Shown: positions 1 to 10,623, counted from the stretch's first letter. The stretch: 64,000 nt of DNA from Bacteroides coprosuis DSM 18011 (GCA_000212915.1 CM001167.1:1418780-1482779), one strand, 5' to 3'. The notes: generated from the sequence alone by a model not told the origin. Program-made: numbers and translations.

Positions 1-633
1 CGTGCTATGCGTGCACAATGTAATCCTGTACCAGGAGCTAGTGCCGACGATGCTCGTAATGCTATTCTTGCAGATATTGAAGCTATTGATTTACCACCAG
101 GTTATTCACTACTATGGCAAGGAGAATATAGCGCAAGTACCGAGAGTATGAAATACTTATTTAAGAGTTTCCCTCTTGCAATAATTTTAATGATTACAAT
201 TCTTATTTTACTATTTAAAGATTATAGGAAGCCACTCATTATCTTTTGTTGTATGCCATTAATTGCTATTGGAGTAGTGTTTAGTGTATTGCTATCGGGT
301 AAGGACTTTGGTTTCGTAGCTATTGTAGGTGCTTTGGGCTTGATAGGGATGATGATCAAGAATGGTATTGTTCTTATGGATGAGATTACCTTACAAATTA
401 ATAATGGTGTAGAACCAACGAAAGCGCTTATAGAGAGTTCTCAATCGAGATTCCGACCAGTAATGATGGCTTCTCTAACAACGATTGTTGGTATGATTCC
501 ATTATTATCCGATGATATGTTTGGATCTTTAGCTGTTACGATCATGGGCGGATTATTAGTGGGTACACTGATTATCTTAATCTTTATCCCTATTCTTTAT
601 GCTTTATTTTTTAAATTGAAAATCCAAAAATAA
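1..633 (+). CDS. RND efflux transporter, C-terminal part (5' end outside window)
   Basis: This is the last 210 or so codons of an AcrB/MexB-type resistance-nodulation-division inner-membrane pump; the reading frame is open to base 1, so the start lies outside the window. Seen: hydrophobic segments typical of TM8-TM12, and the family signature around GLIGMMIKNGIVLMDEI, which in AcrB-like pumps lies in the TM10-TM11 region. The end FFKLKIQK is a normal short cytoplasmic tail. Such pumps use the proton gradient to expel drugs or bile-like compounds through a periplasmic adaptor and a TolC channel. A TolC-family gene follows 9 bases downstream, so the two are co-transcribed; the adaptor gene is probably upstream. 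Substrate cannot be judged from this fragment. Confidence 0.9.
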   Translation, partial: RAMRAQCNPVPGASADDARNAILADIEAIDLPPGYSLLWQGEYSASTESMKYLFKSFPLAIILMITILILLFKDYRKPLIIFCCMPLIAIGVVFSVLLSGKDFGFVAIVGALGLIGMMIKNGIVLMDEITLQINNGVEPTKALIESSQSRFRPVMMASLTTIVGMIPLLSDDMFGSLAVTIMGGLLVGTLIILIFIPILYALFFKLKIQK

Positions 634-642
634 GACAATGCA

Positions 643-2001
643 ATGAAATATATATATACTTGTTTGTTAGCATTTTTGAGTGTTGGAGTCTATGGGCAGA
701 GAGTTTTATCTCTTTCTGAGTGTAGGGAGATGGCTTTAGAGCATAATAAACAAAGTAAGGCTTCTGTGATACAAATAGAGAAAGCATCTCAAGATATTCG
801 TACCTATAGGGCTAAGTTTTTCCCTCATCTGTCAGCGCAAGGAAACTATTTATTTAATTCAAATAAATACGAAGAGAAAACTCCTAGTTTTCAACTACTG
901 ACATTTGCTCCAGGAGAAATTCCTACCCCCAATGGCTTTGTGATGTTCCCCTCTATACCTATAGAGTTTGATATGAATAAAAGCTGGTTTGCTGGTTTAA
1001 GTTTGACGCAACCTCTTTATATGGGGGGTAAAATAAGATCTGCCTATCAAATGTCTAAAATAGGTAAGGATATGGCTTTCTTAAATAGAAAAATGTCAAA
1101 TTCTGATGTTCTTTATGAAACAGATAAAGCCTATTGGACTTTACTAAAAGTAGAAGAGTTAGTCAAGGTTGCCCAAAAATATGAAGAAGTAGTAAATCAT
1201 TTACTTTCTGATATAAATAATGCCTTTGAAGTGGGTATGACTTCCAGAAATGACATTTTAAAAGTTCAAGTAAAACTGAATGAAGCAAAACTACAACGTC
1301 GAAGAGCAGAAAATGCTATCCGTCTAGCGAAGATGAATCTTTGCCACATGATCGGGTTACCATTGGTAGATGATGTAACTGTTGCTGATCAGAATTTAGA
1401 TAGTTCAGCTACTCCTTTACATTTGGTACAAGATGTATCTTTGCGACCAGAGTACCAACTACTATCTCGTAAGCTAGATTTAAAACTTCAAGAAATTAAA
1501 TTAACTCGAAGTGATTATTTACCTCAATTAGGTGTTGTTGGAGCGTGGAATTATTATGACGCAGCTCGTTTAAATGATACTCCTCTATTTAAGGGAGGAT
1601 CATTCTCAGCTTTGTTTTCTATAAAAGTACCATTATTCCAATGGGGTGAAGGAATAAGTAAGGTTAAATCTAAAAAAGCAGAACATCAGATGGCACAGCT
1701 ACAAAGAGACGATGCTTCTGAAAAGATGATGCTAGAAATGACAATGGCATTAAACCAAGTTGATGAGTCAAAACTAGAGGTTGAGATGACAGCTGAAGCA
1801 CTTTCTCAGGCTGCAGAAAATTTAAAAACAAGTACTGAACAGTTTGAAGTGGGCTTAGAAACGCTTACAGAGCATTTGGAGGCTCAAACTTTGTGGCAAA
1901 AGGCTTGGGCTGAAAATGTAGAAGCTATGGCTCAATTGCGATTAAATGAAACGAATTACTTAAAAGCATCTGGACAACTTGAAGTAGATGCAAATCATTA
2001 A
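643..2001 (+). CDS. TolC-family outer-membrane efflux protein
   Basis: A 452-residue outer-membrane factor that forms the exit duct for the RND pump encoded just upstream. Seen: a signal peptide (hydrophobic residues 4-16, cleavage likely after VYG), then the duplicated OEP layout with long heptad-like helical stretches around residues 150-240 and 350-440. Motifs such as LSLTQPLYMGG and FSIKVPLFQWGE are typical of the beta-strand transitions in TolC proteins. Length is normal for the family. It sits 9 bases after the pump gene and its last 14 bases overlap the start of the SanA-like gene, so all three are translationally linked. Known of the family: trimeric channel through the outer membrane. 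Substrate unknown. Confidence 0.92.
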   Translation: MKYIYTCLLAFLSVGVYGQRVLSLSECREMALEHNKQSKASVIQIEKASQDIRTYRAKFFPHLSAQGNYLFNSNKYEEKTPSFQLLTFAPGEIPTPNGFVMFPSIPIEFDMNKSWFAGLSLTQPLYMGGKIRSAYQMSKIGKDMAFLNRKMSNSDVLYETDKAYWTLLKVEELVKVAQKYEEVVNHLLSDINNAFEVGMTSRNDILKVQVKLNEAKLQRRRAENAIRLAKMNLCHMIGLPLVDDVTVADQNLDSSATPLHLVQDVSLRPEYQLLSRKLDLKLQEIKLTRSDYLPQLGVVGAWNYYDAARLNDTPLFKGGSFSALFSIKVPLFQWGEGISKVKSKKAEHQMAQLQRDDASEKMMLEMTMALNQVDESKLEVEMTAEALSQAAENLKTSTEQFEVGLETLTEHLEAQTLWQKAWAENVEAMAQLRLNETNYLKASGQLEVDANH

Positions 2002-2629
2002 AAAAATACTTATAACTATATTATGCCTCACTCTATTATTGGGTGGGGTGATATGGTTATGTTCTTATCTCATTGTAAGTTATGCTGAAGATAGAACTTA
2101 CTCCTCTATTTATGATATCCCTCATAATCGAGTAGGTGTTATTCTTGGCACCTCTAAATCTTTACGTACTGGAGCTCCCAATCCCTATTTTATTTATCGT
2201 ATTGAAGCTGCTGCAGCTTTATATCATGCGGGTAAAATAGACAAACTAGTAATCAGTGGAGACAATAGTGATAAATACTATAACGAACCCCGAGATATGA
2301 AGAAAGCTCTTATGGCTAAAGGGATTAGTGAGGACAATTTATTTATTGATGCAGCAGGTTTAAGAACCTTAGATTCTATGGTGAGAATGAAGGAGATTTT
2401 TCAGCAGACAACGTTTACAGTTATCTCTCAAAAGTTTCATAATGAAAGAGCCATTTATCTGGGTAGGGCTTTTAGTTTGGATGTGATAGGTTTTAATGCT
2501 GAAGACGTGGGAGTAGTTCGAGGCTTTAAAGTCCAAACTCGAGAAAAATTAGCTCGAGTAAAAGTTTTTTTGGACATAATGTTTAATAAACAGCCCCGTT
2601 TTTTAGGAGAACCTATTCCGATTGATTAA
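1988..2629 (+). CDS. SanA/DUF218-family envelope protein
   Basis: A 213-residue protein with one N-terminal transmembrane segment (about residues 7-30) and a periplasmic DUF218 domain (about 48-190) like E. coli SanA, a protein affecting vancomycin exclusion and envelope barrier function. Seen: the start of the domain at GVILGTSKSL, the YRIEAAAALYHAGKIDKLVISGDN block, and the late VISQKFHNERAIYLGRAF block, all typical of SanA. The start overlaps the tolC-like stop by 14 bases, and the ATG chosen gives a sensible signal anchor. The biochemical activity of the family is unsettled; a role in wall or polymer metabolism is inferred. Its position next to PBP1C and an alpha-2-macroglobulin supports an envelope role. 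Confidence 0.85.
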   Translation: MQIIKKILITILCLTLLLGGVIWLCSYLIVSYAEDRTYSSIYDIPHNRVGVILGTSKSLRTGAPNPYFIYRIEAAAALYHAGKIDKLVISGDNSDKYYNEPRDMKKALMAKGISEDNLFIDAAGLRTLDSMVRMKEIFQQTTFTVISQKFHNERAIYLGRAFSLDVIGFNAEDVGVVRGFKVQTREKLARVKVFLDIMFNKQPRFLGEPIPID

Positions 2630-2680
2630 TTTGGTATTATAATTGAAGTAGCATTTAGCTCTTCTTTCAATAATAACCAT

Positions 2681-5600
2681 ATGATTATTTCCAAGCATCG
2701 TATTTCGCTCTTATTTTTATGTAGCGTTTTAATACTTCCCTTGTTATTGTGGAATTGTTCTAGTCAAAATGAAAAAGAAATAGAACCTTCTTCAGATTTT
2801 ATTCCTTATATCTCTGGCTATTCCGGAGGCATACAGTCTGTCAATGCTCCGATTACTTTGGAATTGACCAACATCTATCCTGATGCAGTACCGAATCAAA
2901 TAATTGATAAAAGATTATTTTCAATAGGACCTTCTATTGAGGGAAATGCTGTGTGGAAAAATACTAAGACTATTCAGTTTATACCCAAAGAGGGCTTAAA
3001 ATCAAACACTCAGTATGTCGTTACCTTTCATTTAGGAGAGCTCTATAAAGTAGATCCTTCACTACGTAATTTTAAGTATTCCTTTAGAACCAAAATAGCC
3101 GATGGAATACTAGAGTTAAAAGATTTTATTCAGTATGAATCATCTCCTGATGAGGTTAGTCTGCTGTTAGACTTTAAATTAAGTGATCTCTTAGATATGA
3201 CAGGGTTGAATAAGGCAATATCTGTTTTTGATCAAGAGGATGTAAAACTAGATTTTAAATTAAAAACAATTGATGCAACTTCCTTCGAAATTCAAGTGGA
3301 TGGAATAAAGAGAACAGATAAGAGAAGACACATCAAAGTTTTTATTGATGGTGTAGCATTGAAGCTACGATCTTATATCGAACAAGAATTTACAATTCCA
3401 GCTAAGAATGATTTTTATGTTGTGCAATCAAAGCGTATTTCTGAACCAGAAAAAGGCATTGAAGTGGTGTTTTCTGAAGCTCTAAGTAAGCGACAAAACA
3501 TAGAGTCTTTTATTAGCTTATCGGGAATAGAATCATTTGTAACTCAAATACAAGACAATAAGCTTTATATCTATTTTGAAGATCAGACAACAGAAACTCT
3601 TCAGCTAACTTTATACAATTATATTCAATCTACAGCCGGAAATCAATTGAAAGAAGATCAGGTAATAGATGTGGAGCCTAGCATCAAAAAGCCTGAAGTA
3701 GTGATGATCTCTACGGGTACCATTCTTCCAAATAGTGAACAGCAGATGATTGCTTTTAAGGCAGTGGGGATTGAATATCTGGACTTACAGGTGGTTAAGG
3801 TATTTTCATCCAACTTGTTGAGCTTTTTACAAGCTAATAACTTATCTGGATCTGAATATCTAAAACGTTCAGGTCGATTGATTTTGAAAAAACGAATAGA
3901 CTTGAAAGAACTTACTCCTGAGCCACTAGACAAGGAACAGTCTTTTAAATTAGATTTGTCTAGTTTATTTGAGCAGGAGGCAGGAGCATTGTACCATATT
4001 GCCTTATCTTTTAAGCCAGAATACACCATTCTTCCCGAGTTTTATAGCAGAAGAGGAGATATGAATTTGGTTGAGTTGGATAAAACAGACTATAATAAAT
4101 CGGATTGGGATTCTTCAGAATATTATTATAACAGTTTGAATTTATCTATTCCTTATGATTGGAGTGTTTACGATTGGAAAAAACAGAATGATCCCACTGA
4201 TCTGACATTCTATATGGACGACTCTCGTGTTTCTACTACTACTAATGTCTATTCAACCAATATAGGACTTACTGTTAAGCAAAATCTTTCGGGAAAACTA
4301 TGGGTAGCAGTGAATGATATATTAACTACTAAGCCCATGAGTGGAGTAAAAGTGAAGGTCTATTCTTACCAATTGCAAGTTCTTGATGAATTGCATACTG
4401 ACAAACATGGTTTTGCTGAAGTACAATGTAAAGGGGTGCCTTATATTGTTGTAGCAGAATATGATCAAGATAAAACCTATTTAAAAGTTCCTCAAGGTAG
4501 CCAACTTACAACAAGTAGGTTTGATGTGGGGGGAGTTGTTCGAGAAAATGGACTCAAAGGCTTTATTTATGGGGAAAGAGGTGTTTGGCGTCCTGGCGAT
4601 ACCATGCACTTAACTTTTATGCTAGAAGATAGAGAAAAGTTGATTCCCGAAAATCATCCAGTTGCGTTAGAACTATTTAATCCAAGAGGTCAGTTTTATA
4701 TCAAGCTACTTTCTACGCAGAATAAAAATGGGGTTTATTATTTTGAAGTTAAGACTGACGCAAATGACCCCACTGGGTTATGGAATGCTTATGTAAAAAT
4801 AGGAGGAAGTACTTTTCATAAATCACTGCGAGTAGAAACGATTAAACCCAATCGCTTAAAGATAAATCTTGATTTTGCTCAAGATATTTTAGATGCAGGT
4901 TCGAGTGCTAATGCTGCACTATCAGCTAATTGGTTGATGGGGGCAAGTGGTGCAAATTTGAATGCTAAGATAGAAATGGCTATTTCTCCCATTCGATCTT
5001 CTTTCCCAAAATATGATGATTACTTATTTACTAATCTCAATTCTTATTTTAATTACAATAAAACAGAAGTTTTTGATGGTACTTTAGATGGTAACGGAAG
5101 AGCTAATTTAAATTTAGATATGCCCGTGGCTAGTGATGCTCCTGGATTGTTGAAAGCTCAGTTTATCACTCGTGTTTATGAGGTTGGTGGTGATTTTAGT
5201 ATTCATACTCAGCCCATGACATTATCTCCCTATAAATCTTATGTAGGAATGAAAATAAGAGATGCTAAAGAGAACGATTATCTTGAAACTGATAAATCTT
5301 ATCAAATAGATTTTATCTCTTTAAATAAATTGGGTAAAGCTCTTTCGAATCAAAACCTACACTATGAAGTGTATTATATCGGTTGGAGTTGGTGGTACGA
5401 CAAAGAAAATTATTTAGCTAGTTATGTGCATAACAGTTCCGTTAAGCCGATACAGAAGGGGGATTTGATTACAAATAATTCTGGTAAGGCTAGTTTTGAT
5501 TTTCAAATTAACTATCCCGATTACGGACAATTCCTAATTTATGTGTGTGATTCAAATAGCGGACATACTGTGATGCAGACAGTGTATGTGGACTGGCCTA

Positions 5601-8245
5601 GTTGGAGAGGAAGAGCCTCTCGGGAGAATCCAACAGACGCAACTACTCTGGCTTTCTCTTTGGATAAAAAAGAATATAAGGTTGGAGAAAATGTAGAGGT
5701 AACAATTCCTGCAGCCTCAGAGGGCAGAGCCTTAATCAGTATTGAAAATGGAAATCAAATCTTGAAACATGAATGGGTGGATACTCGTAAAGGCGTAGAT
5801 ACTAAATATACATTTAAGGTAACATCAGATATGGCCCCCAATGTGTATGTATATGCTAGCTTGTTACAACCTCATGCCCAGACGGTCAATAATTCGCCAA
5901 TTCGTATGTATGGGGTTATTCCTGTTTCCATAAAAGATGAATCAACACACCTAGTACCTATTTTAGAGTTACCTAAGGTTATTGAACCTGAAAAGAAGTT
6001 TACAGTAAAAGTAAAAGAAGAAAAAGGCAAACGAATGACATATACCTTAGCAATTGTTGATGATGGTTTGTTAGACTTAACTTCATTCAAAACTCCTAAT
6101 CCATGGGATTATTTCTTTAGTAAAGAGGCTTTGGGAATAAATACTTGGGATATGTACGATGAGGTGATTGGTGCCATAGGTGCAGTATATACCCAGAAAT
6201 ACAAAGTAGGAGGTGATGAAATGTTGAAACCAGCAGATGCTAAAGCAAATCGCTTTAAACCTGTTGTTGCATTTTATGGACCTTTTACCGTAGAAAGTGG
6301 AAAAACTGCCACACACGATATTACTTTGCCTATGTATGTGGGCTCAGTAAGAACTATGGTTGTAGCTTCTAGTGGAAGTGCCTTTGGCAGTGCTGAACAA
6401 ACGTCTGTAGTTCGTTCTCCATTAATGCTATTGTCTTCACTCCCAAGAGTATTGAGTATCGGAGATGAGGTATGGGTGCCTGTGAATATTTTTGCTATGG
6501 ATGAAAAAGTAAAAGATGTTCAGGTAGAAATGATTAGCTCAAATAATGTGAAGTTATTAGAGGGTAATAAAAAGACAATTACATTTACTCATACAGGTGA
6601 TAAGATTGCATACTTCCGTGTTCAAGTAGGAAATGAGGTGGGGGTTGAAAACATCAGCTTCAAAGCAACAAGTGGTACTCATACAGCTACTGAAAACATA
6701 GAAATAGAGGTTCGCAATCCGAATCCGATATTGACACAGACTAAAGAGGTCTTAATTTCTGCAGGAGAATCGGGTAGGATAGATTATTCTACAACGGGTA
6801 ATACAGCAGTGTTTAATTCTAGCGTAGAAATATCGGGATTACCATCTGTTAATTTGACGAATAGAATATCTTACTTAATCGATTATCAGCATTCTTGCAC
6901 AGAGCAGATTACATCTAAAGCCCTACCTCTTCTTTATGTAGATAAGTTTAAAGAGCTATCGAAAGAGACAAAGCAAAAGTATGATGAAACGATTGAACGT
7001 ACCATAAAAGAACTATATGCTCGTCAGTTGGCTGGTGGAGGATTTACCTATTGGCCAAACACTTCTGATTCGTGGTCAACAGCTTATGCTACTCTTTTCT
7101 TGGTAAAAGCAAAAGAGATGGGGTACAAGATAAACGCTAATGTGCTCCAAATGGCATTGAATAGCTTGTCTAAGTCTGTTCGTGCATGGACACCATCAAG
7201 TAGATATACTTCCGATTATTTGCAAGCTTATAACTTGTATGTGCTAGCATCAGCCAATAAAGCAGATTTAGCAGCCATGAATAGATTGAGAGAATATAAA
7301 GAAATGCGATTGCAAACTCGTTGGTTATTGGCAACTAGTTATGCCTTAATTGGTAAAAAGGAAATAGCTACTGAGTTGACTTTCAATTTAAAGAATGAAG
7401 TTTTAAGTGAAAATATTTACTATGGTTATTTCGGTTCTCAAATTAGAGATGAGTCCTTTATCTTGCAAACTTTAGTAGCAACAGGTCAAAAGGAAAAAGC
7501 TTATAAACAAGCTAGTCGATTAGCTAAATTATTGAACTATGAAACGTATTATCAAACTCAATCTACAGCTATTGGCTTGATGGCTTTGGCTGAATATATT
7601 AAAGAATTCAAGGTGGATAAGTTGAAATTCACTATGAAAGTTGGTCAAGATAAAGTAGAAGAACTCACGTTGAATCAAGCAATTTATCAGAAAGAGTTGA
7701 AGAATATAGGTAAGTCGGGAGAAATAAAAATAGAAAACAAATCGAAGACTACGATGTATGCTCAATTGATACAAACTATACGTTTGACAAATGATACATT
7801 ATCTGCAATTCAAGATAGAGGCTTAGCTATAAAAGTAGCCTATAAAGATCTTGCAGGTAATGCTCTTGACGTACAAAAGGTAAAACAAGGTCAGGATATT
7901 TTGGCTTACGTGCGAGTAACGAATATGACTTCAGATAGATACGAAAATATTGCTTTAACGCATATCATACCATCGGGCTGGGAAGTATTCCATGTAGAAG
8001 CCTTATTGGATGAAGCATCTTCGGGTGGCTCTATTGCCAATAATAAGATAGATTATCAAGATGTGCGAGATGATAGAGTTCTGACTTATTTTAGCTTATG
8101 GCCTAGTGAAACAAAAACAATATTAGTGCGACTACATGCTACTTATGCAGGAGAATATGTTCTACCTGCTGTACATGCAGAAGTTATGTATAACACTTCC
8201 GTATTTGGAAGAACTAAAGCAGAAAAAGTAGTTGTTGAACGATGA
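2681..8245 (+). CDS. Bacterial alpha-2-macroglobulin lipoprotein (YfhM-like)
   Basis: A very large (1854 residues) lipoprotein. Seen: an N-terminal signal with lipobox ending in Cys26 (LLLWNCSS); an N-terminal Ig-like region; the macroglobulin core with FIYGERGVWRPGDTMHL and related blocks around residues 625-645; and an intact thioester motif CTEQ at Cys1406-Gln1409, inside the alpha-helical domain that reads GGGFTYWPN and carries terpenoid-cyclase-like repeats. Known of the family: these proteins trap attacking proteases through the reactive thioester after bait cleavage and are commonly paired with PBP1C, which repairs the wall. That pairing is present here: the stop overlaps the pbpC start by 4 bases. 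Bait-region specificity cannot be read from sequence. Confidence 0.93.
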   Translation: MIISKHRISLLFLCSVLILPLLLWNCSSQNEKEIEPSSDFIPYISGYSGGIQSVNAPITLELTNIYPDAVPNQIIDKRLFSIGPSIEGNAVWKNTKTIQFIPKEGLKSNTQYVVTFHLGELYKVDPSLRNFKYSFRTKIADGILELKDFIQYESSPDEVSLLLDFKLSDLLDMTGLNKAISVFDQEDVKLDFKLKTIDATSFEIQVDGIKRTDKRRHIKVFIDGVALKLRSYIEQEFTIPAKNDFYVVQSKRISEPEKGIEVVFSEALSKRQNIESFISLSGIESFVTQIQDNKLYIYFEDQTTETLQLTLYNYIQSTAGNQLKEDQVIDVEPSIKKPEVVMISTGTILPNSEQQMIAFKAVGIEYLDLQVVKVFSSNLLSFLQANNLSGSEYLKRSGRLILKKRIDLKELTPEPLDKEQSFKLDLSSLFEQEAGALYHIALSFKPEYTILPEFYSRRGDMNLVELDKTDYNKSDWDSSEYYYNSLNLSIPYDWSVYDWKKQNDPTDLTFYMDDSRVSTTTNVYSTNIGLTVKQNLSGKLWVAVNDILTTKPMSGVKVKVYSYQLQVLDELHTDKHGFAEVQCKGVPYIVVAEYDQDKTYLKVPQGSQLTTSRFDVGGVVRENGLKGFIYGERGVWRPGDTMHLTFMLEDREKLIPENHPVALELFNPRGQFYIKLLSTQNKNGVYYFEVKTDANDPTGLWNAYVKIGGSTFHKSLRVETIKPNRLKINLDFAQDILDAGSSANAALSANWLMGASGANLNAKIEMAISPIRSSFPKYDDYLFTNLNSYFNYNKTEVFDGTLDGNGRANLNLDMPVASDAPGLLKAQFITRVYEVGGDFSIHTQPMTLSPYKSYVGMKIRDAKENDYLETDKSYQIDFISLNKLGKALSNQNLHYEVYYIGWSWWYDKENYLASYVHNSSVKPIQKGDLITNNSGKASFDFQINYPDYGQFLIYVCDSNSGHTVMQTVYVDWPSWRGRASRENPTDATTLAFSLDKKEYKVGENVEVTIPAASEGRALISIENGNQILKHEWVDTRKGVDTKYTFKVTSDMAPNVYVYASLLQPHAQTVNNSPIRMYGVIPVSIKDESTHLVPILELPKVIEPEKKFTVKVKEEKGKRMTYTLAIVDDGLLDLTSFKTPNPWDYFFSKEALGINTWDMYDEVIGAIGAVYTQKYKVGGDEMLKPADAKANRFKPVVAFYGPFTVESGKTATHDITLPMYVGSVRTMVVASSGSAFGSAEQTSVVRSPLMLLSSLPRVLSIGDEVWVPVNIFAMDEKVKDVQVEMISSNNVKLLEGNKKTITFTHTGDKIAYFRVQVGNEVGVENISFKATSGTHTATENIEIEVRNPNPILTQTKEVLISAGESGRIDYSTTGNTAVFNSSVEISGLPSVNLTNRISYLIDYQHSCTEQITSKALPLLYVDKFKELSKETKQKYDETIERTIKELYARQLAGGGFTYWPNTSDSWSTAYATLFLVKAKEMGYKINANVLQMALNSLSKSVRAWTPSSRYTSDYLQAYNLYVLASANKADLAAMNRLREYKEMRLQTRWLLATSYALIGKKEIATELTFNLKNEVLSENIYYGYFGSQIRDESFILQTLVATGQKEKAYKQASRLAKLLNYETYYQTQSTAIGLMALAEYIKEFKVDKLKFTMKVGQDKVEELTLNQAIYQKELKNIGKSGEIKIENKSKTTMYAQLIQTIRLTNDTLSAIQDRGLAIKVAYKDLAGNALDVQKVKQGQDILAYVRVTNMTSDRYENIALTHIIPSGWEVFHVEALLDEASSGGSIANNKIDYQDVRDDRVLTYFSLWPSETKTILVRLHATYAGEYVLPAVHAEVMYNTSVFGRTKAEKVVVER

Positions 8246-10557
8246 GCAAATCTTTAAATGTGAATAAAAGGAAAGCCTGGAGGTATCTTAGATACTTTCT
8301 GGCTTTCTTCTTCATACTCTTTTTTTTCTGCTTACCTAAGCAGTTGTTTGATGATCCCTTTTCTTCAGTGGTGTTAGATAGAGAAGGGGTATTGATGGGT
8401 GCTCGAATAGCACCTGATGGGCAATGGAGGTTTCCTTTGGAAAGTGAAATCCCATCCAAACTAAAGAAATGCATTATCCGTTTTGAAGATGATTATTTTT
8501 ATTATCACTGGGGAATCAATCCTATATCAATAAGTAAGGCTTTTGTGAGCAATCTAAAGGCTCGTAAAGTAGTGCGAGGAGGAAGTACAATCACCATGCA
8601 AACGATTCGTATGGCTCGTCGGCAACCCCGTACTATCCTTGAGAAAATGAAAGAAGCTATCTGGGCTACCCGACTAGAATTTAGATATTCCAAAGATCAA
8701 ATTTTAAATCTATATGCATCTCATGCTCCTTTTGGAGGGAATGTAGTAGGTTATTCTGCTGCGTCATGGAGATATTTTGGTCATACGGCTACTGCCTTGT
8801 CATGGGCTGAGGCTGCTACTTTAGCTGTGTTACCCAATGCTCCGTCGGCTATTCATTTATCTAAAGAACGGGAATCACTCAAACTAAAAAGAGATAAGTT
8901 GCTTCGTAAATTATATGAGAAAGGAGATATTTCTGAAACCGACTATCTTTTAGCAAAAGAAGAAGAACTACCTCATGAACCACTCGCTTTGCCGCAACTA
9001 GCTCCTCATTTAGTTGATAAACTAGCTTTAGAATCACCTCAAAAAGAAGTGATCACTACAATTGATGCAGGCTTACAAAGTAAAATGGAGGCGTTGCTCA
9101 ATGAGTGGAATCGGAAGTACCAACAACATCATATAAAAGATATTGCGGCAATACTTATTGATGTAGAAACCAGTGAGGTATTGGCCTATCATGGAAACTC
9201 GGGATTTTCTACAAAGCGAGTAGGTAGTCAGGTTGATATTATTCAATCTCCACGTAGTACAGGTAGTATTTTAAAACCCTTCCTTTTGGCTGCAATGCTC
9301 GATGAGGGTAAGCTCTTAGTCAATCAACTATTACCTGATATTCCTATCAACATCAATGGATTTACTCCCCAAAACTTCAGTTTACGTTATGAGGGAGCTG
9401 TCCCTGCTGCCGAAGCCATCAGTAGGTCTCTAAATATTCCTTCTGTTTATATGCTCAAAGATTATTCTGTACCCAAGTTTTATGACAAATTAAAAAAACT
9501 CGGTTTATCTACACTTACCAAACCTGCAGGACATTATGGACTCTCTTTGATTTTGGGAGGAGCAGAGGGAAAATTGGGAGAAATAACGGCAGCCTATATG
9601 CATATAGCCCAAATTGCTTTAGGAAAATCTTCTACGTATCCTAAATATAGATTGGGTGAGGAAGATATCCTTTGGAAACCTACTTATTCTGCAGGATCTT
9701 CGTGGCAAACCTTAGATGTTTTGAAGGAAGTAAATCGTCCTGGTGAAATTGCTTGGAAAATGTTACCATCTATACAAACTATCGCTTGGAAAACAGGGAC
9801 GAGCCATGGTTTTAGAGATGGTTGGGCAGTGGGTGTTACCCCTAAATATGCCGTTGGAGTGTGGGTTGGAAATGCAACAGGAGAGGGGAATGCCGAACTA
9901 GTAGGAGGACGAGTTGCTGGCCCCGTCCTTTTCGATATATTTAATGCTCTCCCCTCTAGTAAATGGTTTGAGCGACCCAAAGATGCTTTTGTAGATGCAG
10001 AAGTTTGCCGTCAATCGGGCTATCTGAAAAGTAGATTTTGTAATGATGTAGATACTGTTTTGATCTTATCACAAGGAATTCGTACCCCATCTTGTCCTTA
10101 TCATCACTTGGTACATCTTACTCCCGATGAAAAATATCGAGTCTATACCTCATGCTTAGATAGTGAGGAAACAATTGAAAAATCATGGTTTACTTTGCCT
10201 CCAGTGTGGGAGTGGTATTATAAAGCGGTTCACCCTTCTTATCAAGTATTACCCCCTTTTAAGGAAGGTTGTGGAGAAGATTATAGGCAACCCATGCAGT
10301 TTATCTATCCTCAGATGAATGCTGAAATACTACTTGCTAAACAGTTGGAGGGTTCGGAAGGTAGTTTGACACTCGACTTAGTTCATAGTAATAAAGAGGC
10401 CATTATCTATTGGCATATGGATGGGAATTATTTAGGTGAAACCCAGTTTATCCATAAGTTTACGATATCTCCCAAAGATGGGGAACACAATGTAACTGTA
10501 GTCGACAATCAAGGGAATACGCAAAGTGTACACTTTTCTACTACCTCTAAATTATGA
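8242..10557 (+). CDS. pbpC: Penicillin-binding protein 1C
   Basis: A bifunctional class A peptidoglycan synthase of 771 residues. Seen: one N-terminal membrane anchor (about residues 15-33); a GT51 glycosyltransferase domain with catalytic Glu82 in FEDDYFYYHWG and the GGSTITMQ motif at 113-120; and a transpeptidase domain with SxxK at Ser342-Lys345 (GSILKPF), SxN at Ser397-Asn399 and KTGT at 518-521. A C-terminal extension of about 190 residues matches the BiPBP_C domain found in PBP1C. All catalytic motifs are intact. The ATGA overlap with the macroglobulin gene means coupled translation, the same partnership seen in enterobacteria and inferred to repair wall damage after protease or effector attack. 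Confidence 0.94.
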   Translation: MSKSLNVNKRKAWRYLRYFLAFFFILFFFCLPKQLFDDPFSSVVLDREGVLMGARIAPDGQWRFPLESEIPSKLKKCIIRFEDDYFYYHWGINPISISKAFVSNLKARKVVRGGSTITMQTIRMARRQPRTILEKMKEAIWATRLEFRYSKDQILNLYASHAPFGGNVVGYSAASWRYFGHTATALSWAEAATLAVLPNAPSAIHLSKERESLKLKRDKLLRKLYEKGDISETDYLLAKEEELPHEPLALPQLAPHLVDKLALESPQKEVITTIDAGLQSKMEALLNEWNRKYQQHHIKDIAAILIDVETSEVLAYHGNSGFSTKRVGSQVDIIQSPRSTGSILKPFLLAAMLDEGKLLVNQLLPDIPININGFTPQNFSLRYEGAVPAAEAISRSLNIPSVYMLKDYSVPKFYDKLKKLGLSTLTKPAGHYGLSLILGGAEGKLGEITAAYMHIAQIALGKSSTYPKYRLGEEDILWKPTYSAGSSWQTLDVLKEVNRPGEIAWKMLPSIQTIAWKTGTSHGFRDGWAVGVTPKYAVGVWVGNATGEGNAELVGGRVAGPVLFDIFNALPSSKWFERPKDAFVDAEVCRQSGYLKSRFCNDVDTVLILSQGIRTPSCPYHHLVHLTPDEKYRVYTSCLDSEETIEKSWFTLPPVWEWYYKAVHPSYQVLPPFKEGCGEDYRQPMQFIYPQMNAEILLAKQLEGSEGSLTLDLVHSNKEAIIYWHMDGNYLGETQFIHKFTISPKDGEHNVTVVDNQGNTQSVHFSTTSKL

Positions 10558-10581
10558 TTAATCTATAAATTTATGAAAGAG

Positions 10582-10605
10582 CTATCTTATTGAATAATAG
10601 GATAG
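10582..10605 (+). terminator. Hairpin after pbpC, possible weak terminator
   Basis: Ten-base arms CTATCTTATT and AATAGGATAG (one G-U pair) around a GAAT loop, 24 bases after the pbpC stop. No run of T follows on the + strand, so this may be a 3'-end stabiliser or processing hairpin rather than a true intrinsic terminator. Confidence 0.35.
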
Positions 10606-10623
10606 AAGAGAATGATAGATTTA

